The position numbers and the translations under genes were made by a program. Below the pieces are notes generated by a model. It was not told the DNA's origin. It ran no database searches and worked only from the letters and a program-made list of their open reading frames with translations. A stretch of DNA of 64,000 nucleotides from Micromonospora chokoriensis (GTDB lineage Bacteria > Actinomycetota > Actinomycetes > Mycobacteriales > Micromonosporaceae). Positions 26,792-35,369 of the stretch are shown here, piece by piece; position 1 is the first letter of the stretch; every line of letters begins with the position of its first letter. The stretch lies in assembly GCF_900091505.1 (NCBI RefSeq), contig NZ_LT607409.1, positions 5,146,001 to 5,210,000 on the forward strand. Reading direction: 5' to 3'.

Positions 26792-27196
26792 GTGAGCGAC
26801 CAACAGGATCTCGGCTGGCTGCTGGACAACTTCGCGGCACGTGCCAGCGAGGTCAGCCATGCGATCGCCATCTCCAGTGACGGCCTGATGGTGGCCGCCA
26901 CCCGTGACCTGCCGCCGGACCGGGCCGACCAGTTGGCCGCGACGGGTAGCGGGCTCGTCAGCCTGCTGCGCGGAGCGGCGGCCTTCTTCGACGCCGGCGC
27001 GGTGATCTCCAACGTCACGCAGCTCGAGGGCGGATTCATGTTCTCGATGGCCTTCAACGACGGCGCCTCGCTGCTGGTGCTCGCCGCGCCCGAGTGCGAC
27101 GTCGGCAAGGTCTCCTACGAGATGACCGAGCTGGCCAACCGCATCGGCGACGCCCTCACCCCCGCGGCCCGGGCGGCACTCGCCCGCAGCCGCTGA
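26792..27196 (+). CDS. Roadblock/LC7-domain protein (CvnB-like)
   Basis: 134-residue cytosolic roadblock/LC7 protein, a fold that regulates small GTPases and partners conservon kinases in actinomycetes. Signatures: LGWLLDNFAARASEVSHAIAISSDGLMVA, DRADQLAATGSGLVSL, and the MEV/F-x-x-GFMFSMAFNDGASLLVLA core followed by DVGKVSYEMTELANRIG. GTG 26792 is preceded by ACAGGAGAGC. In standard conservons a DUF742 protein (CvnC) and a Ras-like GTPase (CvnD) follow; neither is here, and the next gene is a solute-binding protein. It thus keeps only the kinase partner. Confidence 0.93.
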   Translation: MSDQQDLGWLLDNFAARASEVSHAIAISSDGLMVAATRDLPPDRADQLAATGSGLVSLLRGAAAFFDAGAVISNVTQLEGGFMFSMAFNDGASLLVLAAPECDVGKVSYEMTELANRIGDALTPAARAALARSR

Positions 27197-27247
27197 CAAC
27201 CCCGGCGCCCCCACGCCGGAGACCCCTCCCTTCCTCTGGAGAAAGAC

Positions 27248-28441
27248 ATGCCTCTCACCACCCCTGGGCGCAGCCGTGCCCTCACCGCCGCACTGCTCGC
27301 GGTCGTCCTGACCGGCAGCGCGGCCTGCGGTGACGACGCGCCGGGCACGAGCGCCGGCGGTTCGATAAAGATCGGCCTGCTCGCGTCCCTGTCCGGGACG
27401 TACCAGGCCGTCGGTACGGAGATCCGCGACGGTTTCCAGCTCTACCTCGACACCCACGACGGCAAGCTCGGCGGCCGACAGGTCGACCTGGTCGTCGCGG
27501 ACGAGGGCAACGGGGCCCAGACCGCCGTCCCGGCGGCCACCAAGCTCCTCAAGCAGGACCGGGTGTCGGTGCTCACCGGCATCGTCGGCGGCGGCTCGGT
27601 CGCCGGGGTCGTCCCGCTGCTGGAGGAGACCAAGGTGCCTCTCGTCGGCTCCAACGGGCGGCCGGAGCTCAAGGACGTCTCCCGCGTCTGGCACACCTCG
27701 TACCTGTCGGACGAGCCCGGAGCGGCGATCGCCCAACACGTCCGGGACAACGTGAAGGGCTCGGTGTACGCCATCGGCCCGGACTACCAGGGCGGCTGGG
27801 ACGAGCTGCGCGGGTTCACCGACGCGTTCGGGAAGATCGGCGGGAAGCTCGCGAACGCCGACGGCAAGACGACCTTCACCCCGTTCCCGGCGACCACCAA
27901 CTTCACGCCGTACTTCGCCCGCATCAAGGCCTCCGGCGCGTCGGCCGTCTTCACGTTCTACGCCGGCAGCGCCGCCGTCGACTTCGTCAAGCAGTACGCG
28001 CAGTCCGAGATCAAGGACATCCCGCTGTACGCGGCCGGGTTCCTCACCGAGGGCGGTGTGCTCAACGCGCAGGGCGACGCGGCCCGGGGCATCTACTCGG
28101 TGCTCAACTACTCTCCCGACCTCGACAACGCCGAGAACCGCGCCTTCGTGGCGGCGTGGAAGTCCAAGCACGACGGTTCACCGACGACCTACGCGCTCGC
28201 CTCGTACGACGCGGCGGCGGTGCTGGACCGGGCGATCGGCGCCGCCGGGAACGACCCGACGCCGGAGGCCATCAACACGGCCATCGGCCAGCTCGGCCAG
28301 ATCGCCAGCCCGCGCGGCACCTGGCAGTTCTCCACCAGCACACACTCCCCTGTGCAGAAGTGGTATCTGCGGCAGGTCCGCCAGGACGGCCGGGCGCTGT
28401 CCAACACCGTCGTGGGTGACCTCGCGACCGTCGGCCGGTGA
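27248..28441 (+). CDS. ABC transporter solute-binding lipoprotein (LivK/UrtA class)
   Basis: 397-residue extracellular binding protein of the branched-chain amino acid/urea/amide type. Lipoprotein signal ending TGSAAC (Cys about 26). Type I binding-protein features: IKIGLLASLSGTYQAVGTEIRDGFQLYL, VDLVVADEGNGAQTAVPAATKLL, VLTGIVGGGSVAGVVPLLEE, TSYLSDEPGAAIAQHV, and TYALASYDAAAVLDRAI. GAGAAAG lies before ATG. It overlaps the permease gene downstream (GTGA) and follows the roadblock gene by 51 bases. Besides uptake, it could present ligand to the kinase, an inference from the operon. Confidence 0.93.
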   Translation: MPLTTPGRSRALTAALLAVVLTGSAACGDDAPGTSAGGSIKIGLLASLSGTYQAVGTEIRDGFQLYLDTHDGKLGGRQVDLVVADEGNGAQTAVPAATKLLKQDRVSVLTGIVGGGSVAGVVPLLEETKVPLVGSNGRPELKDVSRVWHTSYLSDEPGAAIAQHVRDNVKGSVYAIGPDYQGGWDELRGFTDAFGKIGGKLANADGKTTFTPFPATTNFTPYFARIKASGASAVFTFYAGSAAVDFVKQYAQSEIKDIPLYAAGFLTEGGVLNAQGDAARGIYSVLNYSPDLDNAENRAFVAAWKSKHDGSPTTYALASYDAAAVLDRAIGAAGNDPTPEAINTAIGQLGQIASPRGTWQFSTSTHSPVQKWYLRQVRQDGRALSNTVVGDLATVGR

Positions 28442-29334
28442 TGGCGGTGGCGGCCGGCACGAACCGGATCGACCCGTACCTGATACCGGCGCTGGACGGA
28501 GTCGCCTACGGGCTGCTCGTGTTCGTCGCCGCGTCGGGCCTGGTCTTCTGCTTCGGCGTCGCCAACATCCTCAACCTGGCGCACGGCATGCTCTACGCGA
28601 TCGGCGGTTACACCGCCGCGGCGCTGCTCGACGGCGGCTGGGCGAGTCTGTCGTTGGCGCTGGGGGTCGGCGTGCTGGCCGCCGCCGCGGCGGGGGTGCT
28701 CCTGGCCGGGCTGCTCACCCCGGTGGCCACCGGTGACCACCTGGGTCAGGCACTGCTGACGTTCGGCGTGGCGTTGGCCGGCGGCAGCCTGCTCGTCGCC
28801 GGCTTCGGCCCCGACGATCCACAGGTCCGGGTGCCCGCCGCCCTGGAGGGCTCGGTGGTGGTCGCCGGTCACCGCTACGCCGCGTACCGGCTGGTCTTCA
28901 TCGTCGTCGCCGCGGTGATCGCCGTCGCGCTCTACCTGATGGTGCGACGGACCAGGGCCGGGATGCTGGTCCGCGCGGCCGTCGACGACGCGGAGATGGT
29001 CGCCTGTCTGGGGGTGAGCCCGGCGCGGATCCGCGCCGGCGTGCTCGCCGCCGCCGGCGCGCTGGCCGGCGCGGCCGGGGTTCTGGGCGCGCCCATCATC
29101 GGCCCCGGCACGGACACCGCGGACACCGTGCTGCTGTTGTCCCTGGTCGTCGTCGTTCTCGGTGGCCTCGGCTCCATGGGAGGCACCCTGCTGGCCGCGC
29201 TGGCGATCGGCGAGATCCAGACGCTGGGGGTGGCCCTGTTGCCGTCCGCCGCGCCGTTCCTGCTGTTCGCCGCCATGGCCGCGGTGCTGGCCGTGCGCGC
29301 ACGCGGCCTGGCCGGCAGGTGGAGGACGACGTGA
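28438..29334 (+). CDS. ABC transporter permease (LivH/UrtB class)
   Basis: 298-residue integral membrane subunit with about eight helices. Features of the LivH group: LDGVAYGLLVFVAASGLVFCFGVANILNLAHGMLYAIGGYTAA at the N terminus, RAAVDDAEMVACLGVSPARIRAGVLAAAGALAGAAGVL in the cytoplasmic loop that contacts the ATPases, and the following VVVLGGLGSMGGTLLAA. GTG 28438 overlaps the binding-protein stop by four bases (ATG 28441 is the alternative). Forms a heterodimer with the next gene product. Confidence 0.93.
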   Translation: MMAVAAGTNRIDPYLIPALDGVAYGLLVFVAASGLVFCFGVANILNLAHGMLYAIGGYTAAALLDGGWASLSLALGVGVLAAAAAGVLLAGLLTPVATGDHLGQALLTFGVALAGGSLLVAGFGPDDPQVRVPAALEGSVVVAGHRYAAYRLVFIVVAAVIAVALYLMVRRTRAGMLVRAAVDDAEMVACLGVSPARIRAGVLAAAGALAGAAGVLGAPIIGPGTDTADTVLLLSLVVVVLGGLGSMGGTLLAALAIGEIQTLGVALLPSAAPFLLFAAMAAVLAVRARGLAGRWRTT

Positions 29335-30344
29335 GCAACGAGGTCGTCCGGCGGGCCCGAGGCGCCGTCGCGGCACTGGTCCTGGCCGGGTTGGTCGTGG
29401 CGCCCTGGGTGGTCGACGACTACACCACGGCGATCCTCGCCCGGACGCTGGCGCTGGCCCTGGTCGGGGTGAGCGTGGCCCTGCTCACCGGTGTCGCTGG
29501 CCTGCCGACCCTCGGCCAGACCGCGCCGTACGCCGCGGGCGCCTACGCGTGCGCCGTGGTCGGCAGCCGGGTCTCCGACGTCGGCGTCGTGCAGCTCGCG
29601 GTCGCGGCGGGCGCCGGGGCGGTGCTGGCCGCGCTCACCGTGCCGCTGGTCGTGCACGCCCGGGGGGTGGTCGTCCTGATGATCACCCTGGCGATCGGTG
29701 AACTCGCCGTCGTCGTCCTCGGTCGGTGGCGGTCGGTGACCGGTGGCACGGACGGGTTGGCCGGCATCGCCGCGGTCCGCCCCTTCTGGGGGCTCCCGCC
29801 CCTCGCCGACGACCAGTCCCGGTACCTGTACGCCCTGGTCGTCACGGCCACGCTGGTCGGCGCGGTGCTGGTGCTGCTGCGTACCCGGGCCGGGCTGCTG
29901 CTGCGGGCCGGCCGGGACGACGAGGCGCGGCTGCGGGCCAGCGGGCACCGGGTGCCCCTGTACCTGTCCGGCGCGCACGTCGCCGGCGGGGCGATCGCCG
30001 GTGCCGCCGGCTCGCTCCTGGTCGTCGCCCAGCAGTACATCTCCCCCGCCGACTTCGGCTTCGACACGTCGGCGCTGCTGCTGCTCGGTGTCGTCATCGG
30101 TGGCACCGCCTCGGTGGGCGGCGCCCTGGTCGGGGCGGCGCTGGTCATCGCCGCCCGGGACTGGTTGTTCGGCCTGCTGCCGGGGCATGCGCCGCTGGTG
30201 CTGGGCCTGCTGTTCGTGGCCACTGTCTACCTGCTGCCCACCGGCGTCAACCGGGCCCGCAGCCGGCGGCTCCGCCCGCCGGAGGCTCCGTCACACCAGC
30301 CCGCCGCCGTCGAGCAGGCCGCCGTCCCGGAGCTGCGCCGATGA
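29331..30344 (+). CDS. ABC transporter permease (LivM/UrtC class)
   Basis: 337-residue second permease. Several hydrophobic helices; signatures LALVGVSVALLTGVAGLPTLGQTAPYAAGAY near the N terminus, LMITLAIGELAVVV, GRDDEARLRASGHRVPLYLSGAHVAGGAIAGAAGSLL in the coupling loop, and LLLGVVIGGTASVGGALVGAALV near the C terminus. GTG 29331 overlaps the upstream stop (GTGA) and has GGTGGAGG before it. C-terminal 35 residues are polar and probably cytosolic. Confidence 0.93.
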   Translation: MSNEVVRRARGAVAALVLAGLVVAPWVVDDYTTAILARTLALALVGVSVALLTGVAGLPTLGQTAPYAAGAYACAVVGSRVSDVGVVQLAVAAGAGAVLAALTVPLVVHARGVVVLMITLAIGELAVVVLGRWRSVTGGTDGLAGIAAVRPFWGLPPLADDQSRYLYALVVTATLVGAVLVLLRTRAGLLLRAGRDDEARLRASGHRVPLYLSGAHVAGGAIAGAAGSLLVVAQQYISPADFGFDTSALLLLGVVIGGTASVGGALVGAALVIAARDWLFGLLPGHAPLVLGLLFVATVYLLPTGVNRARSRRLRPPEAPSHQPAAVEQAAVPELRR

Positions 30345-31084
30345 CCGGCCTGCTCGAAGCCCACTGTGTCACCGTGCGGTACGGCTCGCTCGCCGCGCTC
30401 GACAGCGTGGACCTGTGCGTCCACGACGGTCAGCGGCACGCGTTGATCGGCCCGAACGGCGCCGGCAAGACGACGCTGCTCAACGTGATCGGCGGGTCCA
30501 CGAGACCGCAGCGCGGCACGGTGCGCTTCGACGGGCGCGACGTCGGCCGGTGGGGACCGGCGGCCCGCGCCCGACAGGGCATCAACCGCATCCACCAACG
30601 TCCCGCGGTCTTCCCGACGTTGACCGCGACGGAGAACATCGTGGTCGCGGCGTTGCCGCGGGTCATTCCACGGCGCAGATGGTGGCCCGGCGGACGTCGC
30701 CGCATCGCGTACCACAGGGCGGGCGCGCTCCTGGACCAGATGGGCCTCGCCGACGTCGCGGCGGTGCCCGCCGGGCACCTCGCACACGGGCAACGGCGTC
30801 AGTTGGAGATCGCGATGGCCCTTGCCGGTCGCCCCCGCCTGCTGCTCCTCGACGAACCGGCCGCCGGACTGTCCGCCGTCGAGGTCGGCCGCCTGGCCGA
30901 GATGCTGCGGACGCTGCCCAGGGCGGTCGCCCTACTCCTGGTCGAACATCGACTGGACCTGGTGTACGCCCTCTCCGACACGGTCACCGTGCTGCGCGAC
31001 GGTCGAACCCTGGCCGCCGGCACGCCGGACGAGATCCGAACCTCGCCGCTGGTGCGGCGGGCCTACGCCGACGGGGTGGCCTGA
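30341..31084 (+). CDS. ABC transporter ATP-binding protein (LivG class)
   Basis: 247-residue ATPase. Walker A GPNGAGKTT (about residues 37-45), Q-loop region INRIHQRPAVFPTLTATENI, signature LAHGQRRQLEIAMAL (the usual LSxGxQ is HGQRRQ here, typical of LivG/UrtD), Walker B LLLLDEPAAGLS, and switch His in LLVEHRLDLV. The ATG overlaps the previous stop. It pairs with the LivF-type ATPase that follows. Confidence 0.93.
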   Translation: MTGLLEAHCVTVRYGSLAALDSVDLCVHDGQRHALIGPNGAGKTTLLNVIGGSTRPQRGTVRFDGRDVGRWGPAARARQGINRIHQRPAVFPTLTATENIVVAALPRVIPRRRWWPGGRRRIAYHRAGALLDQMGLADVAAVPAGHLAHGQRRQLEIAMALAGRPRLLLLDEPAAGLSAVEVGRLAEMLRTLPRAVALLLVEHRLDLVYALSDTVTVLRDGRTLAAGTPDEIRTSPLVRRAYADGVA

Positions 31085-31881
31085 TGCTGTCCGTGGATCG
31101 TCTGTGCGCCGGCTACGCCGGAGGGACCGTGCTGCACGAGGTCAGCCTGCGGGTACGCCCCGGCAGCATCCAGGCCGTGGTGGGTCGCAACGGGGCGGGC
31201 AAGAGCACACTCGTGCACACCATCGCCGGGCTGGTGCGCGCCTCCAGTGGTCGCATCGAGGTCGGCGGGGTGCACCTCGCCGGCCGGCAGCCGCACCGCA
31301 TCGCCCAGTCCGGCGTCGGTCTCGTCCCGCAGGGCCGACGGGTCTTCTCCCGGTTGACGGTGGCCGAGCACCTGCACCTGGCGGCAGCGCCGTGGCGGGC
31401 CCCCGCCTCCGGTGGTGCGGGCTGGACGGTGGCCCGGACCCTCGACCTGCTGCCTCGGTTGGCGGCACGGCTACGACACCGCGGCTGTGAACTGTCCGGA
31501 GGTGAGCAGCAGATGCTCGCCATCGCCCGGGCGCTGCTCGGCCAACCACGGGTGCTGCTCCTCGACGAGCCGTGCGAGGGCCTGTCGCCCGACCTGGCGG
31601 CGCGGGTTCGCGAACTCGTCAACGGCCTCGCCGCCGACGGCTTGACCGTGCTGCTCGTGGAACAGCAACTCCAGCATGCGATCGAGATGGCGGACCGGGT
31701 GGCGGTGCTCGAATACGGCCGGGTGGTCTACGACCGACCGACGGCCGAGGCCCGCGTCGACCCCGCCCCGCTGGCGGCGATGGTGAGCGTCGCCGCCGCC
31801 CCCGTGCCACGGCCACCCAACCGGTCGGCCCCCCGGCTCTGGGCCGACACCCCCACGTCACCCGACCCCTCGGAGAGGTAG
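31084..31881 (+). CDS. ABC transporter ATP-binding protein (LivF class)
   Basis: 265-residue second ATPase. Walker A GRNGAGKST, LVPQGRRVFSRLTVAEHL, signature LSGGEQQMLAIARAL, Walker B LLLDEPCEGLSP, D-loop and VEQQLQHAIEMADRVAVLEYG. The first base of its ATG is the last base of the upstream stop codon. The C terminus extends by about 30 Pro-rich residues beyond typical LivF. It completes a five-component importer downstream of the kinase and roadblock genes. Confidence 0.93.
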   Translation: MLSVDRLCAGYAGGTVLHEVSLRVRPGSIQAVVGRNGAGKSTLVHTIAGLVRASSGRIEVGGVHLAGRQPHRIAQSGVGLVPQGRRVFSRLTVAEHLHLAAAPWRAPASGGAGWTVARTLDLLPRLAARLRHRGCELSGGEQQMLAIARALLGQPRVLLLDEPCEGLSPDLAARVRELVNGLAADGLTVLLVEQQLQHAIEMADRVAVLEYGRVVYDRPTAEARVDPAPLAAMVSVAAAPVPRPPNRSAPRLWADTPTSPDPSER

Positions 31882-31887
31882 ACACCG

Positions 31888-32691
31888 ATGGCAACCGCTA
31901 CGAGCGATGGCACGTACACCTTCGACAACGGTCAACCGGAGGCCGTTCCCCAGATGCACGCCCTGGAGTCCTTCCTGGACCCGATCACGACACGCCGACT
32001 CGCCCGACCGGTGCTGCAACCGGGCGCGACCTGCTGGGAGGTCGGCGCGGGCGGCGGCTCGATGGCCCGGCGGATCGCCCGCGCGGTCGGCGACGACGGG
32101 TCCGTCCTCGCCACCGACATCGACACCACACATCTGGTGGCCGAGGGCAACCTGCACGTACGCCGACACGACGTCCGGACCGAACCGGCACCCGGGGACG
32201 CGTACGACCTGATCCACGCCCGGCTGGTGTTGCTGCACCTCCCCGAGCGACGGCGGGTCCTGCGTACGCTGACCGGCGCGTTGGCTCCGGGTGGGTGGCT
32301 GGTGGTCGAGGAGTTCGACTGCACCGCGACGCCACGGGTGCTGACCGCGCCGAGTGACGACGCCGCGAAACTCTTCGGGCAGGTGATGGACGCCATGATG
32401 GGCGTCCTGGAGGACCACGGCGCCGACCTGGGCTGGGCGCAGGACGTGCACACCGAGATGGCCCTCGCCGGCCTCACCGAGCTGGACACCATCACCCACT
32501 CGCAGAGCTGGGCAGGTGGCTCGACCGGCGCGTCGCTCTACGAGACGAACTCCCGCCAGTTGGAACCGGACCTGCTCGCCGCCGGGTTGTCGCCGAACCA
32601 ACTGAACGCGTTCCGGCGGCTGGTCCGTGACCCCGGGTTCGCCGTCATGTCGTACCACTTCGTCTCCACGCGGGGCCGCCTGCCGCAGTGA
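31888..32691 (+). CDS. SAM-dependent methyltransferase
   Basis: 267-residue class I methyltransferase. SAM-binding motif I is CWEVGAGGGSMARRIA (about 50-65); the acidic end of strand 2 is ATDIDTTHL; motif DAYDLIHARLVLLHLPERRRVLRTL and WLVVEEFD follow. It starts six bases after the ATPase stop, with GGAGAGG upstream, so it is the last gene of the kinase-transporter operon. Substrate unknown; methylation of the transported compound or of a signalling product are both possible. Confidence 0.88.
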   Translation: MATATSDGTYTFDNGQPEAVPQMHALESFLDPITTRRLARPVLQPGATCWEVGAGGGSMARRIARAVGDDGSVLATDIDTTHLVAEGNLHVRRHDVRTEPAPGDAYDLIHARLVLLHLPERRRVLRTLTGALAPGGWLVVEEFDCTATPRVLTAPSDDAAKLFGQVMDAMMGVLEDHGADLGWAQDVHTEMALAGLTELDTITHSQSWAGGSTGASLYETNSRQLEPDLLAAGLSPNQLNAFRRLVRDPGFAVMSYHFVSTRGRLPQ

Positions 32692-32791
32692 GCAGACAGA
32701 CCACCGCATGGAGAGCGGTCGCGCCGTCCGTAGCTCCCGCCGCAGCACGCCCCCCGCTGAGCCGGACAGCTCTCCGACGGCGTCGACCGCA

Positions 32792-32825
32792 ACCGGCCGG
32801 GTTCCTGACAAGGAGCCCGGCCGGT
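32792..32825. terminator. Bidirectional terminator between convergent operons
   Basis: ACCGGCCGGG and CCCGGCCGGT form the outer stem, TCCT/AGGA extends it around a GACA loop. It separates the methyltransferase from the convergent ABC-2 permease gene. Confidence 0.7.
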
Positions 32826-32864
32826 CCGTGCGCGAGCCGGTCCCCGCCGGCTGCGGTCCGGGCG

Positions 32865-33836
32865 CTAGATCATTCGGCGCCGAATCCGCCACACCACCAC
32901 TCCGATCAGGACCGCTGCGACGGCGACGAACAGGGTCGCCTCGATGAGCTGGAACGTCCAGAACCGCTCGGCCGGGTGGTAGACCCCGAACTGCTGGACG
33001 CCCCGCGCGTGCAGGAAGTGGTTGAGGTTGGTGCCGGCCCGGTTGGCGGCGTCCTCCAGCTCGTAGTATTCGGTCGAGCTCAGCCTGCGCCCGGTGGCGT
33101 CTGCGTAGCCGTGTTCGATAACCCAGTCCGCGAAGCCGGAAACCGGCCGGCGCCCCGCCTGGTCCTTGCCGACGGGGATCGGTTCCATGGTGGTGAGCGG
33201 GGTGGCGTACGCGGGCCGGGCCAACAGCGCCACCGACATCCGGGCGGCGAGGAACGCCCCGAACGCGACGCCGAACGCGGGCAGGCTGCGCCGCAGGATC
33301 GCCCCGGCGGCGGTGGCGACGCCGAAGGCGAACAGCGCGTACGCCACCGGGACGAGTCCTTCCAGGTCGAAGGCGTCGTACTGGAACCGCCCCTCCCACG
33401 CGTCGAACGGCTGGCGGAACCAGGTGAGCACCGCGGTGAACAACCCGGTGAGCGCGACGGTGACGCCGGCCAGCGCCGCGAGCTTGGCCGCCAGCCAGCG
33501 CATCCGCGGCACGGCCTGCGTCCAGGCGAGCTGCCAGGTGCCGTCCTCCAGTTCGCGGGCGAGCAGCGGCGCACCGAGGAACGCGCCGATGACGACGGGG
33601 ACCAGATAGAAGGCCGCCAGGAGGTTCTCGACGTTCCCGTACTCCTCGTCGAGTCGGCGGAAGGAGGCCGCGCAGTCCTCGGTGATGCCGGCCGCTCCCG
33701 CACACCGGGCGGGACCGCCGGGGAACAGGTCGTGGGCCTGTGTCCCGAGCACGAGCAGGGCGATGCCGAACAGGCCGACGAGCAGACCCAGGACGCAGAC
33801 CTCGGTCCGGTGCTGACGCCAGATCAACCACGTCAT
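32865..33836 (-). CDS. ABC-2-type transporter permease
   Basis: 323-residue membrane subunit with about six helices: MTWLIWRQHRTEVCVLGLLVGLFGIALLVLG at the N terminus, AAFYLVPVVIGAFLGAPLLARELEDGTWQLAWTQ (the typical ABC-2 re-entrant segment), and a terminal helix LFVAVAAVLIGVVVW. A large outer loop after the third/fourth helices carries little recognisable sequence. ATG 33836 overlaps the ATPase stop (ATGA); in-frame sequence further upstream is inside the ATPase gene. Third gene of a gntR-ATPase-permease operon, as in ytr-type loci. Confidence 0.88.
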   Translation of the reverse strand: MTWLIWRQHRTEVCVLGLLVGLFGIALLVLGTQAHDLFPGGPARCAGAAGITEDCAASFRRLDEEYGNVENLLAAFYLVPVVIGAFLGAPLLARELEDGTWQLAWTQAVPRMRWLAAKLAALAGVTVALTGLFTAVLTWFRQPFDAWEGRFQYDAFDLEGLVPVAYALFAFGVATAAGAILRRSLPAFGVAFGAFLAARMSVALLARPAYATPLTTMEPIPVGKDQAGRRPVSGFADWVIEHGYADATGRRLSSTEYYELEDAANRAGTNLNHFLHARGVQQFGVYHPAERFWTFQLIEATLFVAVAAVLIGVVVWRIRRRMI

Positions 33837-34732
33837 GCCGCCACCCCCGACGTGACGGCGGCGCTCGGGTCGGACGGCCGGCGCAGGTACGCCAGCACCA
33901 GGTCCTCCAGCGCGACCGGCTGGGCCTGCCACCCGGGCGCGGCCGGGAGCCCGCCGTCGCGGACCAGCACTGTCGAGTGCCGGTCGCTGTGGACCGCCTC
34001 CACGACGGCGCCGGCCCGGTCGAGGTCGGTGGTCGTGCGCGGGCCGACGAGCAGCCGGTGCTCGGCGAGGAGGGTCTCAATGTCACCGGTGAGGGTGACC
34101 CGGCCGTTGTTGAGCACGATCAGGTGGTCGCAGACGCGCTCCAGCTCGTGCACGACGTGGGAGGAGAAGAGGACGGTCACCCCGTCTTCGGCCACCGCGC
34201 CCATGAGGACCTGGAGGAACTCGTGCCGGGCGAGTGGGTCGAGACTGGCCACCGGCTCGTCGAGGACGAGCAGGTCCGGTCGCTTCGCCAGGGCCAGCGC
34301 CAACGCGACCTGGGCCTGCTGCCCGCCGGAGAGCGTGCCGGCCCTGCGGTCGAGCGGGATGCCCAGCTTCGCCAGCCGGCGCTCGGCGAGCCCCTGGTCG
34401 AACCGCAGGTTGCAGGCCCGGCCGAAGCGGAGCATCTCGGCGACGGTGAAGCGCTTGTACAGCGGGTGGTCCTGAGCCAGGAACCCGATCCGGGAGAGGG
34501 TTTGCGGGGTGCTGGCGGTGACGTCCTGGCCGAGGACCTCCACCGTGCCGGTGCTCGGCGCCAGCAACCCGACGACCAGGCGCAGCAGTGTGGTCTTGCC
34601 CGCGCCGTTCGGCCCGACCAGGGCGATCACGCCGCCCGTCGGCAGGGCCAGGGTGCAGTCGCGCAGCGCCCAGCCCTTCCGGTACCGCTTGCCCACACCG
34701 TCGGTGCGCAGTGCGAACTCGGTCGCTGTCAC
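33833..34732 (-). CDS. ABC transporter ATP-binding protein
   Basis: 299-residue ATPase. Walker A GPNGAGKTT, Q-loop IGFLAQDHPLYKRFTV, signature LSGGQQAQVALALALAKRP, Walker B LLVLDEPVASLDP and switch FSSHVVHELERV. The C-terminal 80 residues form the extra domain common in exporter-type ATPases. GTG 34732 overlaps the GntR stop by four bases. Substrate unknown; homologous ytr operons respond to cell-wall antibiotics. Confidence 0.93.
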   Translation of the reverse strand: MTATEFALRTDGVGKRYRKGWALRDCTLALPTGGVIALVGPNGAGKTTLLRLVVGLLAPSTGTVEVLGQDVTASTPQTLSRIGFLAQDHPLYKRFTVAEMLRFGRACNLRFDQGLAERRLAKLGIPLDRRAGTLSGGQQAQVALALALAKRPDLLVLDEPVASLDPLARHEFLQVLMGAVAEDGVTVLFSSHVVHELERVCDHLIVLNNGRVTLTGDIETLLAEHRLLVGPRTTTDLDRAGAVVEAVHSDRHSTVLVRDGGLPAAPGWQAQPVALEDLVLAYLRRPSDPSAAVTSGVAA

Positions 34733-35124
34733 GCCACGTCCTCATTCCTGGTCTGCTGGTGGACGGACGTGAAGAGCGCATCGACCGCCTGCTCGTCGAG
34801 CCCGGCCGCGTAGGCGCGGCGCAGCCAGGTCGTCAGACCGCGGCGCAGCGAGGTGTACGTCGATGCCGACATCACGGCCGACTGCTGTTCGTTGACGAAC
34901 GTGCCCTGACCGGGCCGGCCGGTGACCAGGTTCTCCTGCTCCATCTGCCGGTACGCCTTGGCGACGGTGTTCGGATTGATTGCGAGGTCCTCCACCACCT
35001 CGCGGATGAGCGGGAGGCGGTCACCGGGTTGGAGAAAGCCCAGCAGCACCGCCTGGCGGACCTGCTGGACCAGTTGCAGGTACGGCGGCACGCCGGAGTG
35101 GGTGTCGAGCCGAAAGACGAACAC
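34729..35124 (-). CDS. GntR-family regulator, YtrA subfamily
   Basis: 131 residues: short GntR winged helix (GVPPYLQLVQQVRQAVLLGFLQPGDRLPLIREVVEDLAINPNTVAKAYRQMEQENLV...GQGTFV) with a brief helical tail instead of a large sensor domain, the hallmark of YtrA-like repressors. GTG 35124 has AAGGAG upstream. It heads the exporter operon and its probable operator is 10 bases upstream, so it should repress its own operon. Confidence 0.93.
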   Translation of the reverse strand: MFVFRLDTHSGVPPYLQLVQQVRQAVLLGFLQPGDRLPLIREVVEDLAINPNTVAKAYRQMEQENLVTGRPGQGTFVNEQQSAVMSASTYTSLRRGLTTWLRRAYAAGLDEQAVDALFTSVHQQTRNEDVA

Positions 35125-35134
35125 GGCAGCTCCT

Positions 35135-35166
35135 TACTGCTTTACTAGTGCCATAGTAAAGCAGTA
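35135..35166. promoter_or_regulatory. GntR/YtrA operator and promoter
   Basis: TACTGCTTTACTA, a GTGCCA spacer, then TAGTAAAGCAGTA: perfect 13-base arms in a very AT-rich patch. It starts 10 bases from the GntR start codon and includes a TACTA/TAGTAA hexamer usable as a -10 box. A dimeric YtrA repressor here would block the exporter operon. Confidence 0.75.
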
Positions 35167-35369
35167 AATCAGTGGTCAAGAGAGCCGACGTGCCCCACGA
35201 CCGTCGCACCGGATCTGGAATCGGGCAACATGCCGCGGCCGGTCAGACCGCCCCGCAGGGAGGACCGGGCTGTCGGTGTGGTTCAGCGTGGGATGGTCTC
35301 CTGGCCGGCCAGGACATTCAGGTCGTCAGGGCGGGCGGACAGGGGCCGTCGCTCCATCGAGCCGCCACG

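Noticed and set aside
35167..35369. tRNA gene remnant as attachment site of the element
   Set aside because: I looked for T-loop and CCA-end patterns at both borders and found none.
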